From JAOUJD01 sp963811265 (GTDB lineage Bacteria > Pseudomonadota > Gammaproteobacteria > Burkholderiales > Burkholderiaceae_F), in contig CAWEQS010000026.1 of assembly GCA_963811265.1 (NCBI GenBank), positions 558,001 to 622,000 of the forward strand: DNA of 64,000 bases, given 5' to 3'. Below are positions 44,619 through 55,237 of this stretch, in pieces. Within the stretch, counting starts at the first letter, position 1; every line of letters begins with the position of its first letter. Below the pieces are notes generated by a model, which ran no database searches, had not been told where the DNA came from, and saw only the letters and a program-made list of their open reading frames with translations. Position numbers and translations under genes: made by a program.

Positions 44619-45726
44619 ATGGCGCTCGCCACCAAGTGTCCCCAGTGCGGGTCCCTGTTCCGAGTGGTCGCGGACCAGTTGAAGCTGCGTGGCGGCCTGG
44701 TCCGATGCGGGCAGTGTCGCGCGGTGTTCGACGCGATCGGCAGCCTCACGTACGTGGAAGACAGCGCGGTCGCGCCGATGCGGACCCCGAAAGAGGAAAC
44801 GCCGGCTGCGGGTCCTTCTCCCGCCCCGCCCGCTGACGAGGCGCCGGCGACGCGACACGCGCTCGGACGATCGACGACGCTCCGCATCTCGCCGGTTCCG
44901 CCGGCGACGCTGGCCGGCAACCTTCCTCCGCGTGGCGAGCCCTTCATGTCGCCGCGCGACGAACCGGCCGTGGTGCGAAGGCGAGACGAAGGGTTCGACT
45001 GTCACGAGTCCTGAAGCCGGGGAAGTTCGCGGTGCGGAGACGACCGCCGCCACCCAGGGTCGCGTGCCGACACTCGTTCGGCCGAACGAAGCGCCCGAGA
45101 CCGGCCGAGCCGAGGCGGCCGCGGACGAGGGCGTCGAGCCGGTCGCAGGCGCGGCGCCCGAGTCCGACGACACGCCGCGCGAAGCGGAAGAAACCGAGCG
45201 CGCGCCAAGCTTCATGCAGCCGAAGCGTCCGACGCGGCGGGGATTCTCGGTCGTGTACGGAGGCGGCACTGCGCTCCTCGTGCTGCTGGCCGCAATCCAG
45301 CTCGCCGTGATCTACCGCGGCCAGTTGATGATCCACTGGCCGCAGTCCCGCCCGCTCCTGACGGACCTGTGCAGCGTGTTCCGATGCACCGTCAACTGGC
45401 CAACACAGGCCGACCGGCTTGCCGTCATGGGGACGGAACTCCAGTCGATCCAGGGCACGGACGCCCTGGAGCTGAGTGCATTGATACGCAACCGTGCGGA
45501 CTTCAGGCAATCGCTGCCGGCCATCGAAGTGACCTTGACCGATGCCCGCAACCGCCCCCTGGCGCGCAAGGTGTTCACCCCCGCGGACTACCTCGCTTCA
45601 GCCGGAGAACCGACCGCGCGGCTGCAGGAAGGACTCGCTCCTGGCAGCGACCTGGCGATCCGGATCTACTTCGAGGCGCGAGGCCTCAGTCCGGCGGGGT
45701 TTCTCGTCTATCCGTTCTATCTGTAA
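44619..45726 (+). CDS. MJ0042-type zinc-ribbon, DUF3426 membrane protein, frameshifted near 44985
   Basis: The N-terminal part reads MALATKCPQCGSLFRVVADQ, LKLRGGLVRCGQCRAVFDAI, the MJ0042-family zinc ribbon with two CxxC pairs. A Pro/Ala linker follows. After an indel near 44985 the frame changes and the protein continues with RRGFSVVYGGGTALLVLLAA (membrane helix), then the DUF3426 domain (AVIYRGQLMIHWPQSRPLLT, LELSALIRNRADFRQSLPAI, VTLTDARNRPLARKVFTPAD). DUF3426 proteins of betaproteobacteria have this ribbon-linker-helix-domain order; function is unknown. It lies between prmA and a PfkB kinase. Confidence 0.85.
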
Positions 45727-45781
45727 TCACCAGGGGCGCGCCGACAGAGGCCAGGCCGGCAGTTCCAGACCCAAATCCAAC

Positions 45782-46717
45782 ATGAGCACACTGATCTGCG
45801 GCTCCATCGCATACGACTCCATCATGGTCTTCGAAGGCCGCTTCGCCGACCACATCCTGCCGCACCAGGTGCACATCCTGAACGTGTCCTTTCTGGTGCC
45901 CGACATGCGCCGGGAGTTCGGGGGCTGCGCAGGAAACATCGCCTACAACCTGAAGATGCTCGGTGGGGAGCCGATGCCCATGGCGACGGTGGGCAGCGAC
46001 GCGCAGCCCTACCTGGACAGGCTCGATGCGCTCGGCATCAGCAGGCGCTTCATCCGCCAGGTCGAAGGCGCCTACACGGCGCAGGCCTTCATCACCACCG
46101 ACCTGGACGACAACCAGATCACGGCGTTCCATCCCGGGGCGATGAGCCAGTCGCACCTCAACGCTGTCCCCGGGGATGGCACCGTTCGACTGGCGATCGT
46201 CGCGCCCGACGGTCGCGACGGGATGCTGCAGCACGCCCAGCAACTCGCCGATCACGGCATCCCGTTCATCTTCGACCCCGGCCAGGGCATGCCGATGTTT
46301 TCCGGGGAAGAACTGCTCTGGTTCATCCAGCGCGCGGATTACGTCGCGGTGAACGACTACGAAGCGAAGTTGCTCGCGGAGAAGACCGGGCTGACGTTGA
46401 CGGAGCTCAGCCGCAAGGTGCGAGCGCTGATCGCGACGCGCGGTGCCGAAGGATCGGAGATCCACGTCGACGGTGAAGTGAAGGCCATTCCCGTGGCACC
46501 CGCGCGCAAGCTGGTCGACCCCACCGGGTGCGGCGACGCCTACCGGGCCGGGTTGATGTACGGGATCGCGAACCGCTTCGACTGGGAGGTGACCGGCCGG
46601 CTCGCGGCGGTCATGGGCTCGCTCAAGATCGAGCACAGCGGCGGGCAGAACCACGCGTACGACCGGATCGCGATCGCCGACCGGTTCACCGAAGCCTTCG
46701 GTTACCGCCCCTGGTAG
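45782..46717 (+). CDS. PfkB-family carbohydrate/nucleoside kinase
   Basis: Ribokinase-fold kinase of 311 residues, starting MSTLICGSIAYDSIMVFEGR. It has EFGGCAGNIAYNLKMLGGEP (the GG-x-A-N substrate block), AFITTDLDDNQITAFHPGAM, and the signature DPTGCGDAYRAGLMYGI (anion hole and catalytic Asp). The PfkB signature has Cys in place of Ala. These features match the adenosine-kinase-like branch found in betaproteobacteria. Substrate may be adenosine or a related sugar; sequence alone is not decisive. Convergent with yggT (22 bp apart). Confidence 0.87.
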   Translation: MSTLICGSIAYDSIMVFEGRFADHILPHQVHILNVSFLVPDMRREFGGCAGNIAYNLKMLGGEPMPMATVGSDAQPYLDRLDALGISRRFIRQVEGAYTAQAFITTDLDDNQITAFHPGAMSQSHLNAVPGDGTVRLAIVAPDGRDGMLQHAQQLADHGIPFIFDPGQGMPMFSGEELLWFIQRADYVAVNDYEAKLLAEKTGLTLTELSRKVRALIATRGAEGSEIHVDGEVKAIPVAPARKLVDPTGCGDAYRAGLMYGIANRFDWEVTGRLAAVMGSLKIEHSGGQNHAYDRIAIADRFTEAFGYRPW

Positions 46718-46739
46718 AAGGCGGCCTCGGACCCGCGCG

Positions 46740-47270
46740 TCAAAGGCGGGCCACCACCATCTGGACGACGTAGACGCCGATCAGCAGCACCATCGGCGAC
46801 AGGTCGAATCCGCCGACCGTCGGCAGAATGCGGCGAATCGGCGCCAGCAGCGGCCGCAACAGGGCCTCGAAGGCGGGCGCGAAGGGCGCGTGCGGATTCA
46901 CCCAGCCGATCACGACGTAGATGATCGTGACCCACACGATCACGTTCAGCCCCCAGATGACCAACTGGCGAAGCGCTGCAAGGAGCGCGATGTCCCAGGC
47001 AACGGGCATGCCGGCGACGGCGCGCATCAGGACGACCATCAGCAGCGTCACCAGCAATGCCGCGACCAGCGACGCCCAGTCGGCGCGGCCACGCGCCGGC
47101 AACAGGCGCGACAGCGGCCCCACCAGCCAATTGGTCATGGCGTACGCGAACTGAGCCACCGGATTGCGCGGGGGCATGCCGATGTAGCGCATCCAGGCGC
47201 GCAGCAGCAGCAGCGCGACCAGCAGCGAGCCCAGGATGTCGAGCAGGAAGCGCGCGATGTCGGCGAGCAT
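46740..47270 (-). CDS. YggT-family membrane protein
   Basis: 176 residues with about five hydrophobic helices. Starts MLADIARFLLDILGSLLVAL. The two YggT repeats are visible as RYIGMPPRNPVAQFAYAMTN and, later, WVNPHAPFAPAFEALLRPLL, APIRRILPTVGGFDLSPMVL. YggT proteins are linked with osmotic or division-related functions in some species, but no biochemical activity is established. Often found near proC; here it is instead downstream of the H1-like genes, behind a terminator. Confidence 0.9.
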   Translation of the reverse strand: MLADIARFLLDILGSLLVALLLLRAWMRYIGMPPRNPVAQFAYAMTNWLVGPLSRLLPARGRADWASLVAALLVTLLMVVLMRAVAGMPVAWDIALLAALRQLVIWGLNVIVWVTIIYVVIGWVNPHAPFAPAFEALLRPLLAPIRRILPTVGGFDLSPMVLLIGVYVVQMVVARL

Positions 47271-47347
47271 TTGTCCACCGGGGAGTAGGAGCCGCCGATT
47301 CTAAGGGGCCCGAAGCGCAGGCGCGGTCCGGACCGCGTCCACAAGAA

Positions 47348-47373
47348 AAAGGGCGCTCGAACGAGCGCCCTTT
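47348..47373. terminator. Strong 12-bp hairpin terminator between the H1-like gene and yggT
   Basis: AAAGGGCGCTCG and CGAGCGCCCTTT flank an AA loop; on the minus strand the stem is followed by TTCTTG, giving a run of U including the stem end. It ends the H1-like transcript 23 bp after its stop. Confidence 0.85.
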
Positions 47374-47396
47374 CTTGACTCGCAACTCGTCGAGAG

Positions 47397-47864
47397 TTAC
47401 GGACGGCTGCCGGTCGGGAACGGCCAGGCGGCTGCCGGGTTGAGCGCCGTCTTCGCGCCAGGTGCGGCAGGAGCCGGCGTTGCCGCAGGCGCGGCCGGCG
47501 CTACGGCCGGTTTTGCGGCGGGTTTCGGCGCAGCGGGCTTCGGCGCAGCTGCCTTCGGCGCAGCGGGCTTCGCCGCCTTCTTCACGGCTTTCTTCACGGC
47601 CTTCTTGGGCTTCGGCGCAGCTTTCTTGGCGGCACGCTTCGGCGCTGCCTTCTTGGCTGCCTTCTTGACCTTCGCTTTCTTGACGGCCTTCTTGACGGTC
47701 TTCTTGACTGCCTTCTTGGCGGCCTTCTTGACCTTCGCCTTCTTGACGGTCTTCTTCACCGCCTTCTTGGCGGCCTTCTTGACCTTCGCCTTCTTGACGG
47801 CCTTCTTGGCCTTGGTCACGGCCTTCTTGGCCGGACGCTTCTTGGCGGCTTTCTTGGTTGCCAT
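47397..47864 (-). CDS. Histone H1-like Lys/Ala/Pro-rich DNA-binding protein
   Basis: 155 residues, starting MATKKAAKKRPAKKAVTKAK after AGGAGAG. Residues 4-100 are almost entirely Lys, Ala and Val arranged in AKKA/VKK motifs; the last 50 are Ala/Pro-rich and end in PTGSRP. This composition is that of the H1-like proteins of Bordetella and other Burkholderiales, which compact DNA and modulate transcription. Residues 26-42 and 43-59 are an exact 17-residue tandem duplication. The sequence has no globular domain. The close paralogue at 48.0 kb suggests duplication. Confidence 0.88.
   Translation of the reverse strand: MATKKAAKKRPAKKAVTKAKKAVKKAKVKKAAKKAVKKTVKKAKVKKAAKKAVKKTVKKAVKKAKVKKAAKKAAPKRAAKKAAPKPKKAVKKAVKKAAKPAAPKAAAPKPAAPKPAAKPAVAPAAPAATPAPAAPGAKTALNPAAAWPFPTGSRP
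47688..47789 (-). repeat. Two tandem 51-bp units inside the H1-like gene
   Basis: They encode the duplicated unit AKVKKAAKKAVKKTVKK (residues 26-42 and 43-59); a third, partial copy follows at residues 64-72. The array is a likely site of copy-number change by slippage. Confidence 0.75.
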
Positions 47865-47958
47865 GTCACTCTCCTGATGAAGATTGCCTGAAGGAGCCAG
47901 CGACGACGCATTCCGGTCCGGGCGCAAGATGGCCCTCGAACACGGGCTGGAATGCCAC

Positions 47959-47982
47959 ACCGGCTGCCCGAAGGCAGCCGGT
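47959..47982. terminator. Hairpin between the two H1-like genes
   Basis: ACCGGCTGCC and GGCAGCCGGT flank a CGAA loop (10-bp perfect stem; TTCG loop on the minus strand). It sits 23 bp after the small H1-like gene and 94 bp before the larger one. No T tract, so it may attenuate or protect a transcript end. Confidence 0.5.
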
Positions 47983-48005
47983 GAGCGCTAGCGAAATGCT
48001 GCTAG

Positions 48006-48158
48006 TTACTTCTTCGCCTTCTTGGCGGTCTTCTTGGCAGCTTTCTTGGCAGTCTTCTTCGCCGCCGGCTTCTTCGCTACTTTCTTGGCCGCTTTCTTCG
48101 CGGTTTTCTTGGCGGCTTTCTTGGCCGGGGCCTTCTTCGCAGCTTTCTTCGTTGCCAT
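48006..48158 (-). CDS. Small histone H1-like Lys/Ala-rich protein, 50 residues
   Basis: A short gene easily missed by length filters. ATG 48158 follows AAGGAGTTTCAA. The whole protein is 50 residues of AAKK/TAKK/VAKK repeats, starting MATKKAAKKAPAKKAAKKTA and ending in AKKAKK before TAA 48008-48006. There is no other domain. It resembles the Lys-rich arm of the larger H1-like protein and is probably a basic nucleoid protein. Lys codons alternate AAG and AAA and there are no frameshifts, which supports it as real. Confidence 0.85.
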   Translation of the reverse strand: MATKKAAKKAPAKKAAKKTAKKAAKKVAKKPAAKKTAKKAAKKTAKKAKK

Positions 48159-48387
48159 TTGAAACTCCTTCGGTCTATCTACCTAGGTTGAGAAGGAAAC
48201 CCGGCACGCGGCGCAAGCCGCCAGCCGGGCTATTCATCGGCGCACGCAGATGCTCTGTCGCCGCGGCACCCCCAGAAATGCGTTTGATCCGCAAATCCGA
48301 GCTGAGCGCGGAACGTGCAGCGCACTGACCGCTGACGCTGATGAATTCGGCACGGCGCGCGCGGGAAACGAAGACGACCGGCGCGCG

Positions 48388-48416
48388 CAAAAAAAACGCC
48401 GGAAGCATTCCGGCGT
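48388..48416 (-). terminator. Intrinsic terminator with eight-T tail, minus strand
   Basis: ACGCCGGAA and TTCCGGCGT flank a 3-base loop, followed on the minus strand by TTTTTTTT. It lies 344 bp after the nrdB stop and 230 bp before the small H1-like gene, so it ends either a long nrdAB 3' untranslated region or a separate RNA. Confidence 0.85.
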
Positions 48417-48759
48417 CTGTCTGATCGGGTGAAAGCTGCTGCGACTGCTTGGTCTTCAGGCCGGCTTTTTCAGAGGGAGCGAGACCGCAAGACGGTAGGG
48501 TCTCGTTCTGCGTTGGAGCCTGGTCCTCTGCGTTTACCTGACGACTATGTGGGTCTGTGGTCAATTCAGCGGTCGATCGATGTCTGTTGAACAATCTGAT
48601 CGAGCAACTAAACAACGATTCGCTTTTTACTCGCAAACAAAATTCATCGCAAGAATTTTCTGCGCGCGACATCGAGTTATGTGCGATTTGTCCCACTTCT
48701 CTTGCGTTCAATTTCGCGTGATCGCCACGCTTCGCGCGCGCCATCGCATCACTCACTCA
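48417..48759 (-). other. Gene-free, AT-richer stretch between nrdB and a terminator; possible RNA
   Basis: Of the 601-bp gap 48159-48759, this part has clearly lower GC (about 48560-48700 is notably AT-rich) and no convincing gene; a 193-residue open frame on the minus strand has no family features and poor codon bias. On the minus strand TTGCGA and TAAAAA are 17 bp apart around 48640, a weak promoter, ahead of the terminator at 48416. A GAGACC/GGTCTC hairpin lies around 48480-48505. A small RNA or nrdAB 3' leader is possible. Confidence 0.35.
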
Positions 48760-49911
48760 TCAATCCCACGAGAGAGCGCCGCCCGACTGGTACTCGATGA
48801 CGCGCGTCTCGAAGAAGTTGCGCTCCTTCTTCAGGTCGATCATCTCGCTCATCCACGGGAACGGGTTCTCCTCCTGCGGGAACATCGCCTCGATGCCGAT
48901 CTGCTGCGCGCGGCGGTTCGCGATGTAGCGCAGGTAGCCCTTGAACATCGGCGCGTTCAGGCCTAGCACGCCGCGCGGCATCGTGTCTTCCGCGTAGGCG
49001 TACTCGAGGTCGACCGCCTTCCGGAACAACGCCCTGACTTCCTCGCGGAACTCCGGCGTCCACAACTGCGGGTTCTCGAGCTTGATCTGGTTGATCAGGT
49101 CGATGCCGAAATTGCAGTGCATCGACTCGTCACGCAGGATGTACTGGTACTGCTCGGCCGCCCCGGTCATCTTGTTCTGCCGACCCAACGCCAGGATCTG
49201 GGTGAAGCCGACGTAGAAGAACAGGCCTTCCATCAGGCAGGCGAAGACGATCAGGCTCTTCAGCAGCTTCTGGTCGTTCTCGATCGTCCCCGTCCTGAAG
49301 TGGGGATCGGTCAGGGTGTCGATGAACGGGATGAGGAACTCGTCCTTGGCGCGGATCGAGCCGACCTCGTGATAAGCGTTGAAGATTTCGCCCTCGTCCA
49401 GGCCCAGCGATTCGACGATGTACTGGTACGCATGGGTGTGGATCGCCTCCTCGAAGGCCTGGCGAAGCAGGAACTGGCGGCACTCCGGCGCCGTGATGTG
49501 CCGGTAGGTGCCGAGGACGATGTTGTTGGCGGCCAGCGAGTCGGCCGTGACGAAGAAGCCGAGGTTGCGCCGGATGACCCGCCGCTCATCCTCCGTCAAG
49601 CCGTTGGGATCCTTCCACAGCGCGATGTCCCGCGACATGTTGATCTCCTGCGGCATCCAGTGATTCGCGCAGGTCGCGAGGTACTTCTCCCAGGCCCACT
49701 TGTACTTGAACGGGACCAGCTGGTTGACGTCGGTCTGGCCGTTGATGATCCGCTTGTCCGCCGCGTTGACGCGGCGCATGTCCGGCGCGGCCGCAACGGC
49801 CGCGACCGGCGCCACATTCGCCACGGGCCGCGCAGCCGGCGTCACCGGCTGCAGGCCGGTCATCGGAACCGCGGGGGGTTGAGAGGTCGGGGTGTCGTCC
49901 CACGCCAGCAT
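48760..49911 (-). CDS. nrdB: Class Ia ribonucleotide reductase beta subunit
   Basis: Supplies the tyrosyl radical for deoxynucleotide synthesis. ATG 49911 gives 383 residues. The first 65 residues are Ala/Pro/Val-rich (APVAAVAAAPDMRRVNAAD) and extra compared with E. coli NrdB. The metal site ligands lie in FFVTADSLAANNIVLGTYRH, QAFEEAIHTHAYQYIVESLG and RDESMHCNFGIDLINQ; the C terminus ends VIEYQSGGALSWD. It follows nrdA by 23 bp and is probably on the same transcript under NrdR control. Confidence 0.96.
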   Translation of the reverse strand: MLAWDDTPTSQPPAVPMTGLQPVTPAARPVANVAPVAAVAAAPDMRRVNAADKRIINGQTDVNQLVPFKYKWAWEKYLATCANHWMPQEINMSRDIALWKDPNGLTEDERRVIRRNLGFFVTADSLAANNIVLGTYRHITAPECRQFLLRQAFEEAIHTHAYQYIVESLGLDEGEIFNAYHEVGSIRAKDEFLIPFIDTLTDPHFRTGTIENDQKLLKSLIVFACLMEGLFFYVGFTQILALGRQNKMTGAAEQYQYILRDESMHCNFGIDLINQIKLENPQLWTPEFREEVRALFRKAVDLEYAYAEDTMPRGVLGLNAPMFKGYLRYIANRRAQQIGIEAMFPQEENPFPWMSEMIDLKKERNFFETRVIEYQSGGALSWD

Positions 49912-49934
49912 GTTCTTGCTTCTCCTTCGTTTCG

Positions 49935-52856
<2,922 letters not shown>

Positions 52857-53035
52857 GCGTCCTCCGGATCCTGTCTGGTGTTCCGGAGCCGACAGCCCGC
52901 GTGTCACGACGACACACAATCCCTAGTCAGCCCCGCTTCGCGATTTCAACCGCCGCCGCCGCCCCGATGCCCGGCGCCGTATTGAGTCTCCCGCGCGCCG
53001 TCTCCGTCGAAGAGTCCGCCGCGCTTGCCGGCCGA

Positions 53036-53082
53036 ACACAAGATATTGTGGTCTCTTGCGTTCCCGGCACTATTTGTTGTGT
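53036..53082 (-). promoter_or_regulatory. Tandem NrdR boxes upstream of nrdA
   Basis: Two 16-bp palindromes of the NrdR type: ACACAAGATATTGTGG at 53036-53051 and GCACTATTTGTTGTGT at 53067-53082, 31 bp apart (about three helical turns). The pair matches the paired-site arrangement used by NrdR to repress reductase operons. The second overlaps the likely transcription start at about 53081. Confidence 0.85.
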
Positions 53083-53087
53083 GCCAG

Positions 53088-53115
53088 ATCATAGGCAAAT
53101 TTTTCTTTTGGTCAA
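53088..53115 (-). promoter_or_regulatory. nrdA promoter
   Basis: On the minus strand TTGACC (53115-53110) and TATGAT (53093-53088) have a 16-bp spacer. The start near 53081 falls within the upstream NrdR box, so repressor binding would block it. This gives a leader of about 225 bases; 52857-53035 holds no gene. The ampD stop is 67 bp upstream of the -35 box. Confidence 0.7.
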
Positions 53116-53181
53116 CAGGAGAGTGACGCGCGGCGGGCCGAAGGCCGCCTCGATCTCCCGGCGACGGACGCCGAGTAACCG

Positions 53182-53751
53182 CTATCGAACGGTCGCGCGC
53201 GAGGAAGGAAGGGAGACCGAACCGGGAAGCGAGAGCCGGGCCCAGTCGAAGAAGGGACCGGGATCGGTCTTGCGGCCGCCTGCGATTTCGCTGTGCCCGC
53301 ACACCGCGCGCACCGGGTACGAGCCAAGCACCGCTGCGAGCGCTTCGTTGAGCGCCGCGTACTGAGCATCGGTGAAGGCGTCGAAGTCGCTGCCCTCGAG
53401 TTCGATGCCGATGGAGAAGTCGTTGCAGCGCGGACGTCCGTCGAACGCCGAAGCGCCGGCGTGCCACGCACGGCGGTCGAACGAAGCAAACTGGGTGATC
53501 GTCCCGTCGCGCTCGATCAACAGGTGGGCGGACACGCGCGCGCCGGCGACCTCCGCGAAGAACGGATGCGCGCTCGGATCGAGGCAGTTCGTGAACAGCG
53601 CCTGCACGTTCCGCAGGCCGTACTCGCCGGGCGGCAGGCTGATGTTGTGGATGACGACGAGTTCAACCAGTTCTCCGGACGGTCGATCGTCGACATTCGG
53701 CGTCGGCAGACGGGCAACGCCCTGCAGCCAGCCGTCAACCACTCTCGTCAT
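53182..53751 (-). CDS. ampD: 1,6-anhydro-N-acetylmuramyl-L-alanine amidase AmpD
   Basis: Zinc amidase that splits anhydro-muropeptides in wall recycling and so tunes AmpR-controlled beta-lactamase in species that have it. ATG 53751 starts MTRVVDGWLQGVARLPTPNV. Zinc ligands are His in ELVVIHNISLPPGEYGL, His in VRAVCGHSEIAGGRKTDPGP and the Asp in KTDPGP; ACWR-like SAHLLIERDGTITQFASFD, RAWHAGAS and NDFSIGIELEG are also present. 189 residues, normal length. It follows pilR by 31 bp on the same strand. AmpD and Mpl together indicate active murein recycling. Confidence 0.95.
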   Translation of the reverse strand: MTRVVDGWLQGVARLPTPNVDDRPSGELVELVVIHNISLPPGEYGLRNVQALFTNCLDPSAHPFFAEVAGARVSAHLLIERDGTITQFASFDRRAWHAGASAFDGRPRCNDFSIGIELEGSDFDAFTDAQYAALNEALAAVLGSYPVRAVCGHSEIAGGRKTDPGPFFDWARLSLPGSVSLPSSRATVR

Positions 53752-53782
53752 CGCGGAAACCCGGCCGCAACGGACGACACTG

Positions 53783-55213
53783 TCACTTGATCGCCAGGCG
53801 CTGCATGCGATACCGCAGTTGCCGGAACGTGATTCCCAGCAGTTGCGCGGCGGCCGTCCGGTTGTAGCGAGTGCGTTCGAGCGCACGCCGGATGGCATCG
53901 CGCTCCATCGAGTCGAGGTACGACGGCAGGGGCGACGGCACGCCGTCGACCAATTCAAAGTCACCGGGTGCTGCCGGTTCGCCGACATCCGGCAAAGCCG
54001 GGCTCGACCCGTCCGCGCACACAGCCTCCACATCGGCAGGAAGGTCCGCTTCCCACCCCGGCAACGCGAGGTCGTCCTCCATCAGGAGGTCGTCCCGCGC
54101 CAGGGCCACGGCACGCTCGAGGATGTTCTCGAGCTCCCGCACATTGCCCGGGAAGCGATAGCTTCGAAGCGCGGCGATGGCCACGGGGGACAGCCGAGGC
54201 GGCGGCCGACCAGTTCGCTCGGCGATCCGCGCAAGGATCGCGCCGGCGAGTTGTGGAACGTCGTCGAGCCGATCGCGCAGCGGTGGCACGCGCACCTCGA
54301 TGACGTTCAGGCGGTAGAACAGGTCCTGCCGGAACCGTCCTTTCGACACCAGTGCCGCGAGATCCTGGTGCGTCGCGCTGACGATCCTCACGTCGACCGG
54401 CTCTTCCGACGAGGCTCCCACCTTGCGGACCCGGCGCTCCTGTATCGCTCGCAGCAACTTGACCTGCATCGCCAGCGGCAGCTCGGCAACCTCGTCGAGG
54501 AACAACGTGCCCCCGGCCGCCGCCTGGAAGAAGCCGTCGCGGTCGCGGTCCGCCCCGGTGAAAGCGCCCTTCCGGTATCCGAAGAACTCCGCCTCCATCA
54601 GGGTTTCCGGAATCGCGCCGCAGTTCACCGGCACGAATGGCTGGAGGCCTCGGCTCGAGGCGTCATGGATCGCCCTCGCCGCCAGTTCCTTGCCGCTGCC
54701 CGACTCGCCATGGATCATCACCGGAGCCATGCTGCCGGCAAGCCGCACGATGATCCCGCGCAACTGCCGCATGGCCGGCGAGTCACCGGTGAGGCGGGCC
54801 AGCGCAGGCGGGACGGCGTTCCCTTCCCCGGCAGCGCCGACTCTCACGGCGGAGCGAACAAGCATGCGCAACTGCTCGACGTCGACCGGCTTCGTCAGGT
54901 AGTCGAATGCCCCGGCCTTCAGCGCCGCCACCGCGTTCTCCGCGCTGCCGTAGGCCGTGATGACCGCGATCGGCGGACCCGCCGACTGCGCGACGTCGCG
55001 CACGAGATCCAGGCCGGTTCCATCGGGCAGTCGCATGTCGGTCAGGCATAGCGAGTAGCGCCGCTCGCCGAGCCGTGCGCGCGCCACGGCAACCGACTCG
55101 GCGGTGTCCACGTCGAGGCCCAGGCGCAGCAGCGTCAGCGACAGCAGTTCGCGCAGATCCGCCTCGTCGTCGACGACGAGGACCGCGGGCACGCGACCCG
55201 GCGCGCGCCGCAC
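53783..55213 (-). CDS. pilR: Sigma-54-dependent response regulator (PilR type), 5' end probably frameshifted
   Basis: Response regulator of 476 residues: receiver (VLVVDDEADLRELLSLTLLR; phospho-Asp in LCLTDMRLPDGTGL; Lys in FDYLTKP), AAA+ domain (GESGSGKELAARAIHD Walker A; the sigma-54 contact motif KGAFTGA; GGTLFLDEVAELPLAMQ Walker B) and a Fis-type helix-turn-helix (RNRTAAAQLLGITFRQLRYR-like). With pilS upstream it forms the two-component pair that turns on pilin genes. GTG 55213 opens the frame, but an ATG at 55241 overlaps the pilS stop (ATGA) in another frame, so the true start is probably there and an indel lies near 55210. Confidence 0.9.
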   Translation of the reverse strand: MRRAPGRVPAVLVVDDEADLRELLSLTLLRLGLDVDTAESVAVARARLGERRYSLCLTDMRLPDGTGLDLVRDVAQSAGPPIAVITAYGSAENAVAALKAGAFDYLTKPVDVEQLRMLVRSAVRVGAAGEGNAVPPALARLTGDSPAMRQLRGIIVRLAGSMAPVMIHGESGSGKELAARAIHDASSRGLQPFVPVNCGAIPETLMEAEFFGYRKGAFTGADRDRDGFFQAAAGGTLFLDEVAELPLAMQVKLLRAIQERRVRKVGASSEEPVDVRIVSATHQDLAALVSKGRFRQDLFYRLNVIEVRVPPLRDRLDDVPQLAGAILARIAERTGRPPPRLSPVAIAALRSYRFPGNVRELENILERAVALARDDLLMEDDLALPGWEADLPADVEAVCADGSSPALPDVGEPAAPGDFELVDGVPSPLPSYLDSMERDAIRRALERTRYNRTAAAQLLGITFRQLRYRMQRLAIK

Positions 55214-55237
55214 TGTCGGACGCAGGTGGCATCTCGT

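Noticed and set aside
47640..47820. CRISPR-like repeats
   Set aside because: The periodic CTTCTTG units are Lys/Ala codon repeats in the H1-like gene. Units are contiguous without unique spacers.
48175..48756. 193-residue minus-strand frame between nrdB and the H1-like gene
   Set aside because: No recognisable domain, crosses the strong terminator at 48388-48416 and a region of aberrant composition.
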